DNA of 64,000 nt from Lepidonotus clava (GCA_936440205.1 OW387147.1:17075629-17139628); one strand, 5' to 3'. Numbered from the stretch's first letter, positions 34,167 through 43,426 are shown. The notes: a model not told the origin generated them from the sequence alone. Translations and numbers: made by a program.

Positions 34167-36677
34167 TCACCCTTCTTCTTGGCGTCGGATCGGCAGCAAC
34201 AGCCTCTCCTCCCTAGCGGGGAGCTCGAGAAGCTGATCCACCATTCCGCTCTGTTTTTCCGCCTCTCTTGTCGCCTTCAACAAGTCATCCAGTTGATCCT
34301 CGTTTTTGTGCATCACTAGGGTCTGAGCCAATTGGACGGTCCGGTTGTGTTCGTTAACTAGCTGGTCGACCCCCGGGAACTCCCTGGTCAACGGCCCCAG
34401 TGCCGCCGTCGGGAACTGCGCCATCGCTTCTTCAAATGTCTCTGGCTTGCGGCCCGTTTCTAGTGCCATCAGGAACGCCATAGACGCCGAAGCCATTGCT
34501 CTTGTCTTGGCCGTCATTCCTCGCACCTCCCTCGGGGGCCACGTCAGTTGCACCCGAATGGCCTTTTCCGCGTCCCAGTCCCGTACCGCTCGCGCCGTCA
34601 CCGGAAAGTGTCCCTGTAAGACCTGGTGAACGGCCTGTGTCCGTAATAACCTGAGTCTCGGTGTTTCTCTAGATGGTCCTGCCGTCGGCATCTCCGTTCC
34701 GATAGACCCGAACACTGAATCCACTCCCGACTCGTCCAATTCTTGTTTCTCCAGCTCGTATCCTCTGGTCTCGGCCTGCCCCAACTCCATGTCCTCTGAG
34801 TCTTCCACCTCCTCGTCCATGGACTGGGCAGCCGGCATTTGTAATCTGTGTATCACAACCCGCGGTTGTAGCGCCCGCCCGTGTTTGTCCTCGTCCTTGA
34901 GTGGGGTATCCGGTCCTGGCGGCGATCCCATGCGTTCGGGCGACGGTGGTCCCGGGGTCTCCTCCGATCCTTGCGACCCGAAAAACGAGCTCCCCAAACT
35001 GGCCCGAGTCAGGTTGTCAACCGCCGCCCGTGTCTCTGGCGTGTCTGGTGCTACCGTAATGTCTCTCATTCGTTTCAATCCGGGGGGCGGCACTATCGGC
35101 TGCTTACATACCATCTTCTCCAGGGGTGAATCTGCTTTCGTCGGGGTAGGGGTAGAGAACAGCGGCTGTGTCGAGGCCGTCGACGCCGTGTCCTCCGGCC
35201 TGGCCGCATGCCGAACATACTTTACTTTCTCCACTCGCCCCGACGGTTTGAGTCCTTGCCTTTCTGCCATCTCGCGTAGAAACCTCCCTAGGTACAATGC
35301 TTCTCTTTCCACCAGCCGGCCTCCCTGTGCTTCCCGAATGCTGTCCTCCAGCTCCCGGTCGGATCTCGCCTCGTGGTAACCCCTGAACGATCCCTCCCGG
35401 TTCATTGTTCCTTTTAAATACCCGGGGTACCTCGGGTGTCGTGATTCGTATATCACCGATTTCTTATGAACTGTCATCATAGTAAATTGTGCGTCGCTAC
35501 AAGGTGGTTCTAGTCCCGTGGTCCGTTTGACTCCTGTCGAGGTCTCAGGCTGTGATGGTCCCAGCTCTCCCGTGCTGCTAGACTCAGCGATAATCAAAGA
35601 CCGATCGCTTCGGGCCGACATACTCCTGCCTGACTCCGACTGGTCCGAACTCGTTCCCTCCTCCAATTCTCTCGGGACTTTCTTGACCTTTTTCCACTTC
35701 TTCTTTCGCGACGGCTCCTCCGTCGGGCATCCCTGCGTCGGGGGCCTCTTGAAAGCGAGCGGCTCCTCTTCTTCCTTGACTTTTGGTCGTTGGTCGTCGG
35801 ACGAGCTCACCAATTCCACCACCTCAGCCCCCGGTGGTATTCCTGAGCAACCCGGCTTCGGGGTGGGTGTGGATGTCCGTCCTTTTCCTCTGCCTGGGAG
35901 TCCTCGTCCTCTCGGTTCCCGTGGTTCTCCCTGGGCGTTTAACTTCTTAATTCGGCTCTGTACTAACCCTGATATTTGGTCTGGTGTCAGGAGTGGTTTC
36001 GGGTTGACCACGGCCCGGCTTGCGCTTCGCGGCGACTCGGTGTCTTCCTTCCGTACTCCTTTCGCGGCCCTCCGAGGGGAACGACGCGTGGGTGTTGATC
36101 GTTCCGCCACCTCGGCCAGGGGTCCCTTCCCTGCTGCTTTGGCTGCTTGGGCTCCCTCGCCGGCCTCGTCGGCCTCTGATCCTTCTTCGGTTGCTACCTG
36201 CTCCAGCTGCTCGGCGTCGCTGTCCTCGGATCCTCTTGACGCCCTCGGGTAGTAAGGGATGCGGATCTGCCGTCGCGGCCTCTCCGGTGCCTCCTTATCC
36301 ACCGCCCTCTCAGGGGGTTGAAACCCTTCTGGATGGCGCACCGCGTAGTCCCGTTCCATGTTGGCTACCCGGGCCGCCGTTTCATCCCCAGTAGCGAAAC
36401 TGGTGTACGGCGGTCGTCCTTTCGGGTCCAAGGCGAACGCCGCAGCATACTCCAGCCTCAGAAGGGGGTCTTGCTTCGGCATCCCCCTCTGCAGGTTCCC
36501 TTCGTGTGAGTCCGTCATGTGCTTCCTCCAGTCCTGGTGTGTCGAATAGGCTCGACTCGAACACACCGGGCACATGTAGTACTGCTTCCGTAATCCATCG
36601 TGCTGGCCTTTAATATGCTTGGCCAAGTGCTTAAACTCCTTTCCGTGACAATGTCCTTCCCAGCACTGTCCGCTCAT
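34167..36677 (-). CDS. Third ORF of the retrotransposon: C2H2 zinc-finger protein of unknown role
   Basis: An 836-residue frame starting at the first ATG (36677). The frame is open further upstream, but only from a non-ATG codon. Residues 5-26 form a C-x4-C...H-x4-H finger and residues 36-58 a C-x2-C-x13-H-x4-H finger. A long disordered region follows, rich in E, R, P and S. It includes a SUMO-interaction-like stretch VVELVSSSDD (286-295) and a basic cluster KKKWKKVKK (325-333) that could be a nuclear localisation signal. A compact-looking segment spans about 398-490, and a helical C-terminal part about 680-836. There is no signal peptide or membrane segment, so it is not an envelope protein although it sits in the env position. 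It is separated from pol by 1.1 kb that carries a TATA/initiator pair. A role in nucleic-acid or chromatin binding is inferred. I know no family for the full protein. Confidence 0.8.
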   Translation of the reverse strand: MSGQCWEGHCHGKEFKHLAKHIKGQHDGLRKQYYMCPVCSSRAYSTHQDWRKHMTDSHEGNLQRGMPKQDPLLRLEYAAAFALDPKGRPPYTSFATGDETAARVANMERDYAVRHPEGFQPPERAVDKEAPERPRRQIRIPYYPRASRGSEDSDAEQLEQVATEEGSEADEAGEGAQAAKAAGKGPLAEVAERSTPTRRSPRRAAKGVRKEDTESPRSASRAVVNPKPLLTPDQISGLVQSRIKKLNAQGEPREPRGRGLPGRGKGRTSTPTPKPGCSGIPPGAEVVELVSSSDDQRPKVKEEEEPLAFKRPPTQGCPTEEPSRKKKWKKVKKVPRELEEGTSSDQSESGRSMSARSDRSLIIAESSSTGELGPSQPETSTGVKRTTGLEPPCSDAQFTMMTVHKKSVIYESRHPRYPGYLKGTMNREGSFRGYHEARSDRELEDSIREAQGGRLVEREALYLGRFLREMAERQGLKPSGRVEKVKYVRHAARPEDTASTASTQPLFSTPTPTKADSPLEKMVCKQPIVPPPGLKRMRDITVAPDTPETRAAVDNLTRASLGSSFFGSQGSEETPGPPSPERMGSPPGPDTPLKDEDKHGRALQPRVVIHRLQMPAAQSMDEEVEDSEDMELGQAETRGYELEKQELDESGVDSVFGSIGTEMPTAGPSRETPRLRLLRTQAVHQVLQGHFPVTARAVRDWDAEKAIRVQLTWPPREVRGMTAKTRAMASASMAFLMALETGRKPETFEEAMAQFPTAALGPLTREFPGVDQLVNEHNRTVQLAQTLVMHKNEDQLDDLLKATREAEKQSGMVDQLLELPAREERLLLPIRRQEEG

Positions 36678-36713
36678 CGTGTCTGTTTTCCGGGCTTTCG
36701 GGGCTCGTTCCAA

Positions 36714-37835
36714 TCCTGAAGCTCGTCCCGTCAGCCGTTTCCGTTTTTGTCTCGTGGTGATGCTGCTCGTCTCGCTTCTCTGCTTTTCTTCTTGTTTTCT
36801 TCTCCTTAGCTCAGTCTGCTCGTCTGCGATTCGATGAATCCTGGTCGGCTGACCAGAATGACCTGCTCCGGCGAGCGCTCTGCCTTTTATAGCCGCCGCA
36901 GGCGGAAGTGGGCGTGGCCTGCACTAGCGACCCCTAGCGTCAGACTCACCATCCACTTCTACGGTGGCGCCCCCTACTATTTTCCGGTCCCCGGGGCCCG
37001 CCGCTGGTCACCGCCTCGCCTGTTTTCTTTACCTCGCGGCCCTTCGCCCGTCCTCGCGTTTTTCCTAGGCCTTTTATTGCCCCACCGGACGCCCTCGGTC
37101 CTTTCATCCCTCGTCGCCTTTTCTTGCCTTTTTCATCTTGGCCCTCACAGTGCTTCCGCACACTTCCCGGAGAACACAGGGGCTCGGCGTTATCATCTCC
37201 TCGCCGCCGCCCCGTTCTCTTTGTCCTCTTTTATTCCTTTTACGACCTACTTTAAAGCCCGTCCTCGTTTCAGGCCTCGCCTTTTACAGCCGTCCGTTCG
37301 TTCCTCCGGCGTTCCCGAGAGTGCCGCATCTACTCTCCTCCGGTCTCCTGGACGCTGTAAAGCGGTATTACCAAGTCGGCATTACTTCAGAAGTCTTCAC
37401 CAGCTTGCCACCGGGTCTGTCTTCCGTTGTAATCCAACCATCTTTTCCACGCTGTGGTTCCTCCGAACTGACCGGAAAGCGGCTCCGTGGGACTACTTTA
37501 GACATTCGGGCCGTCGTGGCTCCCGAACGCCTTTTTTTCGTTCCAACCCCGCATTTCCCACCTATATTACATCCGCAAGAGAACCAATCTTCAGCTAGGT
37601 AGCGAATCTCTACAGCCTAACGACCTGCACTCCTACTGTAGTGGTCAACGCACCGCCCCGACTCAATGGCCCCAGGTTGATCAGTCCTTTTTGGCCAAAG
37701 CCTTTCTGTGTAGCGCCGATTTGGTCGTTCCCTTGGTCCTCTTCCACCTGCGGAATCGAGACACGAAAACGACTTCATCACAAAAAGGGGGTACCCCGTT
37801 TCCTTACGTGCCCTAGCGCGCCCCACCCCAAGCAT
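36714..37835 (-). other. Spacer between pol and third ORF
   Basis: 1.1 kb without a convincing minus-strand frame. It contains the TATA and initiator candidates at 36856-36891. The plus-strand frames here (up to 254 residues, 36834-37598) are low-stop artefacts of the GC- and pyrimidine-rich composition. Confidence 0.6.
36856..36891 (-). promoter_or_regulatory. Candidate internal promoter for the third ORF
   Basis: On the minus strand TATAAAAG reads from 36891 to 36884. TCATTC, a match to the arthropod-type initiator TCAKTY, reads from 36861 to 36856 with its A at 36859. The first T of the TATA box is 32 bases upstream of that A, the canonical distance. The predicted leader is about 182 nt and contains no ATG before the start codon of the third ORF at 36677, whose -3 base is A. 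This supports a separate transcript. No DPE is evident. Confidence 0.55.
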
Positions 37836-40800
37836 TTACTGTGCAGCCTCGTATCCTTGCTGGTCAGCTACCATCCAAGCTGGCGCAGCGTGTCCTCGGT
37901 AGGGTTCCAGGCGGTCCACATGGACCACCCCCCCCGGTTTCCCTCGTTTCTTCCGTACTACCACCCGTCCTCGGTCAAGCACCTTGACGATCAGTGCAGG
38001 GCCTATCCATGGAAATCGCAACTTCGTTCCCTTGTCCCTATCCACTACCGTATCGTGCACCCAGACCAGTTCTCCGGCGTGGTATTCCCGCCGAGTCACC
38101 TTCCCATCATACTCGTGTTTCTGATGGATGGCGGCTCGTTTCAGCCCCGTCCGGGCCTCCCGATAGGCCGCGACTAGCCCTTCCTCTAGGCTTTCCACAT
38201 AGTCGCTTACCCGTCGGGGTTCCTCCTCTGGTCCTAGAGGTCTCCCATAAATCGCCTGTCGCGGCATCATGGTCTGTCGGCCCAGCATCATCATGTTCGG
38301 TGTCACTCCCGTGCTGGCTTGCGGCGTTGCTCTATAACTCATCATCACGAGCGGGACCATCTCGTCCCATTCCCGACCTGTCGCTCGGCAGCTGGCTTTC
38401 AAACAACACCCCAAAGTACGGAAACTTCGTTCTATGTACCCGTCACTCCTGGGGTGGTACGGCGTCGTTCTTGTTTTGTGAATCCCGAATAGTGCACAGA
38501 CCTGAGCCACCACCTCGGATTCGAAATTCGTTCCTTGATCCGAGTGTAGTTCCCGAAACGCGCCGTACCGTGCTACTACTTCTTCAACCAGTTTGTTCGC
38601 CACTGTCGTTGCCTTTTGATCCGGGATCGGGAAACACTCCAACCATTTGGTGAAATAGCATCCCACCATCAGGCAATACTTATTTCCTCGTTTGGTGACT
38701 GGGTACGGGCCCGAAACATCCATGGCCAGCCGTTCCATCGGCTCCCCCACTATGTACTGATGTAGCGGCTCCCGTCTTCCTCTTCCTTTTTTCAGCAACG
38801 CGCAATCACATTCTCGACATTCCTTCCGCACGTCTTCCCGGAGTCCCGGCCAGTAAAACCCTTGTTCCAACAGGGCCGTCGTCCTGGCGACTCCTAAATG
38901 CGCTCCTGCCGCGCCTCCATGGTATTCCCTTACCAGCTTGGCCCGTTCCCCTCGGGGAACGACCAACTGGTTCCTCCAACCATGTCCTTCCAGTTCCCAG
39001 TACTTCCGATGCAGCACGCCATCCCTGAGGCTTAATCGTTCCCATTGCCTCCATAGGATCTTTGTTTCTCGGGATTCCGGAGATATGGCCTCCCAACCTG
39101 GCCGGTCCGCATCTTTTTCCATCCGCGCGACAATCGGCCCTATATCTCGATCCCTCCTCTGCGCTGCTCTCATCTCCTGCGGGGACCATCCGGGCTCGTA
39201 CCCCCGGGCCCGCGTCACTACTCTCACTTGTTCGGTATTCTCGTGCTCCTCTCCACATTGTTTGCACGGATACCGGGACAACGCGTCAGCGTTCCCATGC
39301 TTCCTGCCCGGTCGGTGTTGGAACGACACATCATGCGAGTCGATAATCTCAATCCACCGAGCAGCCTGCCCCATCGGTTCCTTACTTCTCTGTAGCCAAC
39401 TAACCGCGCTGTTATCCGTCCGGACTATCACGCGTTGACCATAGATGTAGCACCGAAAATGCTTCAAAGCTCGCACCACCGCCAACAGTTCTTTCCGCGT
39501 GGTGCAATACTTTCGTTCGTTTGACTCCAGGGTTTTGCTCGTGTAAGCTATCACCCGTTCCTCCCCTCTCTGCTCTTGTGATAGCACGGCTCCCGTTCCC
39601 ACGTCACTGGCGTCTGTATCAAGCCACCATTGTCCTTCTTCCTCCGGGAATCCCAACACCGGGGCCTCCGTTAGCGCCTTCTTCATTGCATCAAATGCCT
39701 CTTGTCGTCTCGCGCTCCACACGAATGGTTCCTCCTTCGTTGCCAATTCATACAAGGGGGCAGCCAACTCCGTGAAGCCGTTTATATGCCTTCTGTAGTA
39801 CGAACATAATCCCACGAAGGCTCGTACCTCGTGGAGATCCCGCGGGACCGGCCACTCGGTTACTTGCCGACACTTTTCGGGGTCGGGTTCGATCCCGTTG
39901 AACGAGACAACGTGCCCCAAGAACGGAATCTTCTTCTGGAACAGCTTACATTTTCGCGCCTTTAACTTCAGTCCTGCAGCGTTCAGCCGGTCCAGAACCC
40001 GTACCAATCTTTCCAGAGTCACTTTGAACGTTGGTCCAAAGACCAGTATATCATCCAAGTATACCAGACACTCCTCCCACACGATTCCTCTGAGGATTCT
40101 TTCCATCAGTCTCTCGAAGGTGGCTGGGGCGTTCACTAGCCCGAATGGCATCACTTTGAACTCATATAATCCTCCTTGAGTCACGAAGGCCGTCTTTTCT
40201 TGGTCCTCCGGTGCCATCTCCACCTGCCAATATCCGCTTGCGAGATCCAGACTGCAGAAGAATAGGCTTCCTCCCAAAGTGTTGAGGCTGTCCTCTATCC
40301 GCGGGAGCGGATAGGCGTCCACTTTCGTAGCCTGGTTCAGTTTTCGGTAGTCAATACAGAACCTCGTTCCTCCGTCCTTTTTTTTGACTAGAACGGTCGG
40401 GCTACTCCACGCACTCCCGCTCTCTTGGATAATCCCTAAATTTAACATATCCTCCACCAGTGCTCGTTCTTCCTCTCTCCTGGTGGCCGGATACCGTCTG
40501 ACCCTCTGCTTGATCGGCATCTGATCTCCCGTTTTAATTCGATGTTGTACTAAATCTGTCCGTCCTAACTCATGTTTCGAGGTCGCAAACATTTGTTCCC
40601 GGGCCATGATGGCTTTCTCCAGCTCTTCGCCCTCCTTCGTGGTCAGGTCTTTCTTAGCCTCCTCTATCATTTCAGCGAGCGCTCCTGGGGGTTCTTTTGC
40701 TTCACTTCCTACTCCTCGTACCTCTTGTACGAAGGTGGCTTCTCCGAGTACCCCGCCGGTTTCCAATTTCGCGCTCTCGGTCCCTCGGTTGGCCACCCAA

Positions 40801-41528
40801 ACTTCATTTTCTTCTCCCAATGTCACCGTTCCTGGGATCACCTCCAGTCCCATAGGTAATCCAGCGCCGGTGATGACAGCCAGCTGTCCACCCTGTCTTA
40901 TGTCCATTCTCGCTACTACTGTTACTCGGGTCACTTGGAGTGGGGGTATTTCCGTCGTTTTCTCGATTCGCACGACCTGTCCTCCGACGGTAACTGCCCG
41001 AATCCCATCCGTTCTCTGTTCTACTCCCGGGATTCGTTCCCCCTCTCCCTCCCCCTCGGCGGGCAGGAAGATGGCACTCGCGTGGGGCTTAACTGTCAGC
41101 CGGTATTTCACCGCGAAGTCGTTTCCCAGGATCCCTTCATCTCTACCGATGTCTGCCACCATGAACGTCCACTTCAACACGCGTGTTCCCAATTTCACTG
41201 GCAAGTTCGTGCATCCATAGCACCGCAACGGACTACCATCTACCGAGCAGAGACGTCCTTCATATCCATCCAGTTCTTCTCTTTTTCGTCCCCACTCTCT
41301 CCAGAGGCGTTCCGACAGCAGACTGATCATAGATCCGGTATCAACCAAAAAACGGACGACACTCTCTCCCACCGTCCCGGCCACATAAAGTCCACATTCT
41401 CCCATGCCTACTACTTCTCTCGCCGCGCCCGAAGGGGGCCCCGCGCTTACTGCGACGGCGACTGTCCGTTTCCCTGACGCTGAGAACACTCTCTTGCGAA
41501 ATGGCCCTTCTGGTGACAGTGATGACAC
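37836..41528 (-). CDS. pol: protease, reverse transcriptase, RNase H, integrase
   Basis: A 1,230-codon open frame. In order: retropepsin-type protease with FLVDTGS (catalytic D63). Reverse transcriptase from about residue 350 to 560 with LDLASGYWQ (D428) and YLDD (490-493). RNase H with the acidic residues D637, E680 and D705. Integrase with the zinc-binding residues H870, H877, C904 and C907, and the DDE triad D937, D997 and E1033 with 35 residues between the last two. A GPY/F-like module (WIGPALIVKVLD, about 1174-1185) follows, then RLEPY. No chromodomain is present. The frame opens inside the end of gag in a different frame, as in relatives that use ribosomal frameshifting, so the first codon given is the limit of the open frame and not a proven start. 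Domain order is that of Ty3/gypsy. The lineage within it is uncertain. Confidence 0.95.
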   Translation of the reverse strand: MSSLSPEGPFRKRVFSASGKRTVAVAVSAGPPSGAAREVVGMGECGLYVAGTVGESVVRFLVDTGSMISLLSERLWREWGRKREELDGYEGRLCSVDGSPLRCYGCTNLPVKLGTRVLKWTFMVADIGRDEGILGNDFAVKYRLTVKPHASAIFLPAEGEGEGERIPGVEQRTDGIRAVTVGGQVVRIEKTTEIPPLQVTRVTVVARMDIRQGGQLAVITGAGLPMGLEVIPGTVTLGEENEVWVANRGTESAKLETGGVLGEATFVQEVRGVGSEAKEPPGALAEMIEEAKKDLTTKEGEELEKAIMAREQMFATSKHELGRTDLVQHRIKTGDQMPIKQRVRRYPATRREEERALVEDMLNLGIIQESGSAWSSPTVLVKKKDGGTRFCIDYRKLNQATKVDAYPLPRIEDSLNTLGGSLFFCSLDLASGYWQVEMAPEDQEKTAFVTQGGLYEFKVMPFGLVNAPATFERLMERILRGIVWEECLVYLDDILVFGPTFKVTLERLVRVLDRLNAAGLKLKARKCKLFQKKIPFLGHVVSFNGIEPDPEKCRQVTEWPVPRDLHEVRAFVGLCSYYRRHINGFTELAAPLYELATKEEPFVWSARRQEAFDAMKKALTEAPVLGFPEEEGQWWLDTDASDVGTGAVLSQEQRGEERVIAYTSKTLESNERKYCTTRKELLAVVRALKHFRCYIYGQRVIVRTDNSAVSWLQRSKEPMGQAARWIEIIDSHDVSFQHRPGRKHGNADALSRYPCKQCGEEHENTEQVRVVTRARGYEPGWSPQEMRAAQRRDRDIGPIVARMEKDADRPGWEAISPESRETKILWRQWERLSLRDGVLHRKYWELEGHGWRNQLVVPRGERAKLVREYHGGAAGAHLGVARTTALLEQGFYWPGLREDVRKECRECDCALLKKGRGRREPLHQYIVGEPMERLAMDVSGPYPVTKRGNKYCLMVGCYFTKWLECFPIPDQKATTVANKLVEEVVARYGAFRELHSDQGTNFESEVVAQVCALFGIHKTRTTPYHPRSDGYIERSFRTLGCCLKASCRATGREWDEMVPLVMMSYRATPQASTGVTPNMMMLGRQTMMPRQAIYGRPLGPEEEPRRVSDYVESLEEGLVAAYREARTGLKRAAIHQKHEYDGKVTRREYHAGELVWVHDTVVDRDKGTKLRFPWIGPALIVKVLDRGRVVVRKKRGKPGGVVHVDRLEPYRGHAAPAWMVADQQGYEAAQ

Positions 41529-42397
41529 TCTAAATCTTCTTTTCGCTTCTTAAACGCCTCCCTCCGGGCCGTTGCTTGTCTTCTAGCTTCCCGTTCCTCT
41601 GCCAATTCTTTCATCATCTCCTCCAACTTACCGTTCAAGGCCATGATCTGTGTATTGGCGTCCTCCTCGGGCTTCACTGCCCGCAGGAGGCGGCGTGAGT
41701 ATCGTTCCTGTATTTCTACCACCTCTACCGCCTCCTCTAGTGTCTTGCATCCTTTCTCTGCACACTTCAGCTGAAGGTCTTCCCCAACTGCAGCCTGGAA
41801 CGCATGTAATGCTGCTTTTTCCTGGCTAGCGTAGTCGTTGGAGAAGTAGGCTCTCGATGCCAGTCGCCGGGCATTATCAGCCAACTCCTTCGCTGTCTGG
41901 TTCTTTACACGTTTCAAGCCCGCCAACTCTTGCAGAGCATTACACGTGTCCTTCTCCTGACCGAACCTCCGGCGCAACGCATCCACCCTCGCCGAGTAAC
42001 GGAGTCGTTCCCTGTCCGGGAGTCCGACAAAGTACATTCGTGCCGTTCCCGTCAGCGAGAGGAAAAGCATCGCCGCTTTTTCCTCGGCCGTCCAGCGTCC
42101 CAATGTTGCGTACTCCTCAAACTGGTTGATCCATCCCTCGAAATCCGGTTTACCGTCATACTTCTCTGGTCGTAAACTGAACTTCTTCAAACTCGCTCCT
42201 TCCTGACCGGTCTGTTGTTGTTGAACCCGCACATTCTGCTCATCCGTCGGGGTGGACGTTCCCATAAAATTAAACTGCCTACCCATTATGGTCGTGTCCT
42301 CCCCTTTTGTCTCGGTTTTCGCACCTCCTTTCTCCTCCCCACCTTCCTTGAAGGCGACGTCAGAATCCATCTGCTCGAAGACTGCCGCAGTCGCCAT
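41447..42397 (-). CDS. gag: capsid/nucleocapsid protein
   Basis: A 316-residue frame from the first ATG (42397). A non-ATG extension upstream is open but unnecessary. The N-terminal part is acidic and polar. Residues of roughly 85-230 form the helical retrotransposon capsid region, with FEGWINQFEEYATLGRW and a downstream YFVGLPDRERLRY. A coiled-coil-like E/R/K-rich stretch precedes a single CCHC zinc knuckle, CHHCHQKGHFAREC, near the C terminus, the nucleic-acid-binding nucleocapsid motif. It is the first ORF after the primer site and overlaps the opening of pol by about 80 bp. Confidence 0.92.
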   Translation of the reverse strand: MATAAVFEQMDSDVAFKEGGEEKGGAKTETKGEDTTIMGRQFNFMGTSTPTDEQNVRVQQQQTGQEGASLKKFSLRPEKYDGKPDFEGWINQFEEYATLGRWTAEEKAAMLFLSLTGTARMYFVGLPDRERLRYSARVDALRRRFGQEKDTCNALQELAGLKRVKNQTAKELADNARRLASRAYFSNDYASQEKAALHAFQAAVGEDLQLKCAEKGCKTLEEAVEVVEIQERYSRRLLRAVKPEEDANTQIMALNGKLEEMMKELAEEREARRQATARREAFKKRKEDLECHHCHQKGHFARECSQRQGNGQSPSQ

Positions 42398-42457
42398 GAG
42401 TATCCAATACCGATGAAACACCCAAGATCCACAAGTCCGTATGTGCCTATTTCAGCA

Positions 42458-42472
42458 CCACCGCTGCCACCA
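42458..42472 (-). other. tRNA primer-binding site, tRNA-Leu type
   Basis: One base inside the 5' LTR, the plus strand reads CCACCGCTGCCACCA. This equals the 3' end, including CCA, of animal tRNA-Leu(AAG) as I recall it (cccaccgctgcca plus cca). Its complement is therefore the binding site for that tRNA. The match is 15 of 15. Confidence 0.75.
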
Positions 42473-42473
42473 G

Positions 42474-43422
42474 TGTGACGTTCTCTGGTAAGTCGGGGTT
42501 GCCGATTCTTACGACAGAGGAACGTGGGGGTTGTTCGGGTCTCGGGGCGGACGGGGAATCCGGGCCAAGAACCGAGGTGTGTTTCTAGAGTCGTGCCTCG
42601 CGCACGAGGGGGGGCTGAGCGAATCGATCGGCACTCGATGTCGACGGAGGACTGCGGGGGAGGGAAATTATGGTAGGGGTACGGGTCGGCCGGGGAACGG
42701 TCCACCCCTGAGTTCCGGTCCGCGGGGGCGACGGGCCGACGGTCGCCTATTGTTTGGTAGCGTGGGGCCGAGCACGCCGCGCCCTCGTCCCCGCGGACTT
42801 CGCTCCCTCGTTCCGCTCCCCATGTCTTCGTACCATACTACGCCTCGGTTTCCGGTACTACTTCGGGCCTTCGTGCCCTACTTCGTTCCCTCGTTCCTCG
42901 TTCTTCGGGCCTTCGGGCCCCTTACCCTATGTTTCGACTACCTATCTCGGACTTCGACTGTTTTGTCCTAACTTCGACTTAATTACTCTATTCGGCTCAT
43001 CTTTAGTGGTTGTTTCAGGAAAGAGGACACGTCTGGACACCAGGAGAACTGTTGAAGAACTCTGTTTATTCGGGCCTCACCGCCCCTTTATATACTAGAG
43101 AGGTCAGCCCTGATTGGCTGCCTTCGGTCACGTGACCTACAATTGACGTCACTTCCGGTTTATATATTCCGTTTCCGGTTTACATTTCACTTCCGGTTTA
43201 CATATTTCCGGGTTTCGTTCCATTACGTTTTCGTTATTCGTTCTTTACATATTCGTTATTCGTTCTTTACATATTCGTTCTTTTACATCTATTTCGTTCT
43301 TCGTTCTTTACATATTCGTTATTCGTTCTTTACATATTCGTTCTTTACATCTATTTCCATTATTACCTTATTTCTTATTATTTTAACCTCTATGTATTTT
43401 GGCTGAATAGCCGTTCATCACA
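42474..43422 (-). repeat. 5' LTR
   Basis: 949 bp and the functional upstream LTR for this minus-strand element. On the minus strand U3 carries, in order, repeated ETS-type ACCGGAAGT/ACCGGAAAC words, CRE TGACGTCA, the palindrome GGTCACGTGACC, CCAAT, and TATATAAAG at 43094-43086. AATAAA follows about 16 bases after the TATA box (43070-43065), implying a very short R region. Confidence 0.95.
43086..43151 (-). promoter_or_regulatory. LTR promoter core
   Basis: Plus-strand positions: TATA box 43086-43094, CCAAT box 43113-43117, E-box palindrome GGTCACGTGACC 43126-43137, CRE 43144-43151. The spacing resembles a classic Pol II promoter. ETS-type sites repeat just beyond, up to about 43,210. Confidence 0.6.
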
Positions 43423-43426
43423 AGAG

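Larger units (their letters stand above)
29879..43422 (-). mobile_element. Ty3/gypsy-type LTR retrotransposon, complete
   Basis: A 13,544-bp element on the minus strand. It is bounded by 949-bp LTRs that start TGTGA and end TCACA, with a 4-bp target duplication AGAG (29875-29878 and 43423-43426). Order on the minus strand: 5' LTR, primer site, gag, pol (protease, RT, RNase H, integrase), gap, large third ORF, non-coding tail, polypurine tract, 3' LTR. The domain order places it in the Ty3/gypsy group (Metaviridae). No envelope gene is seen. Only one difference was noticed between the LTRs, so insertion is very recent. The element looks whole and I noticed no breaks in the three main frames. 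It is clearly GC-richer than the host DNA on either side. Confidence 0.95.

Noticed and set aside
35518-36252. A 244-residue plus-strand frame opposite the third ORF, and a 196-residue one at 34789-35379
   Set aside because: Antisense shadows of a long GC-rich coding frame. No domain or start context supports them.
34167-36677. The third ORF as an envelope gene
   Set aside because: No signal peptide, membrane segment or cysteine-rich ectodomain. The N terminus has zinc fingers.
36834-37598. A 254-residue plus-strand frame between pol and the third ORF
   Set aside because: Low-stop pyrimidine-rich composition and no domain. The minus-strand promoter reading explains part of the region better.
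37836-41528. A chromodomain at the integrase C terminus
   Set aside because: The C terminus ends shortly after the GPY/F-like module and RLEPY, with no aromatic-cage pattern.
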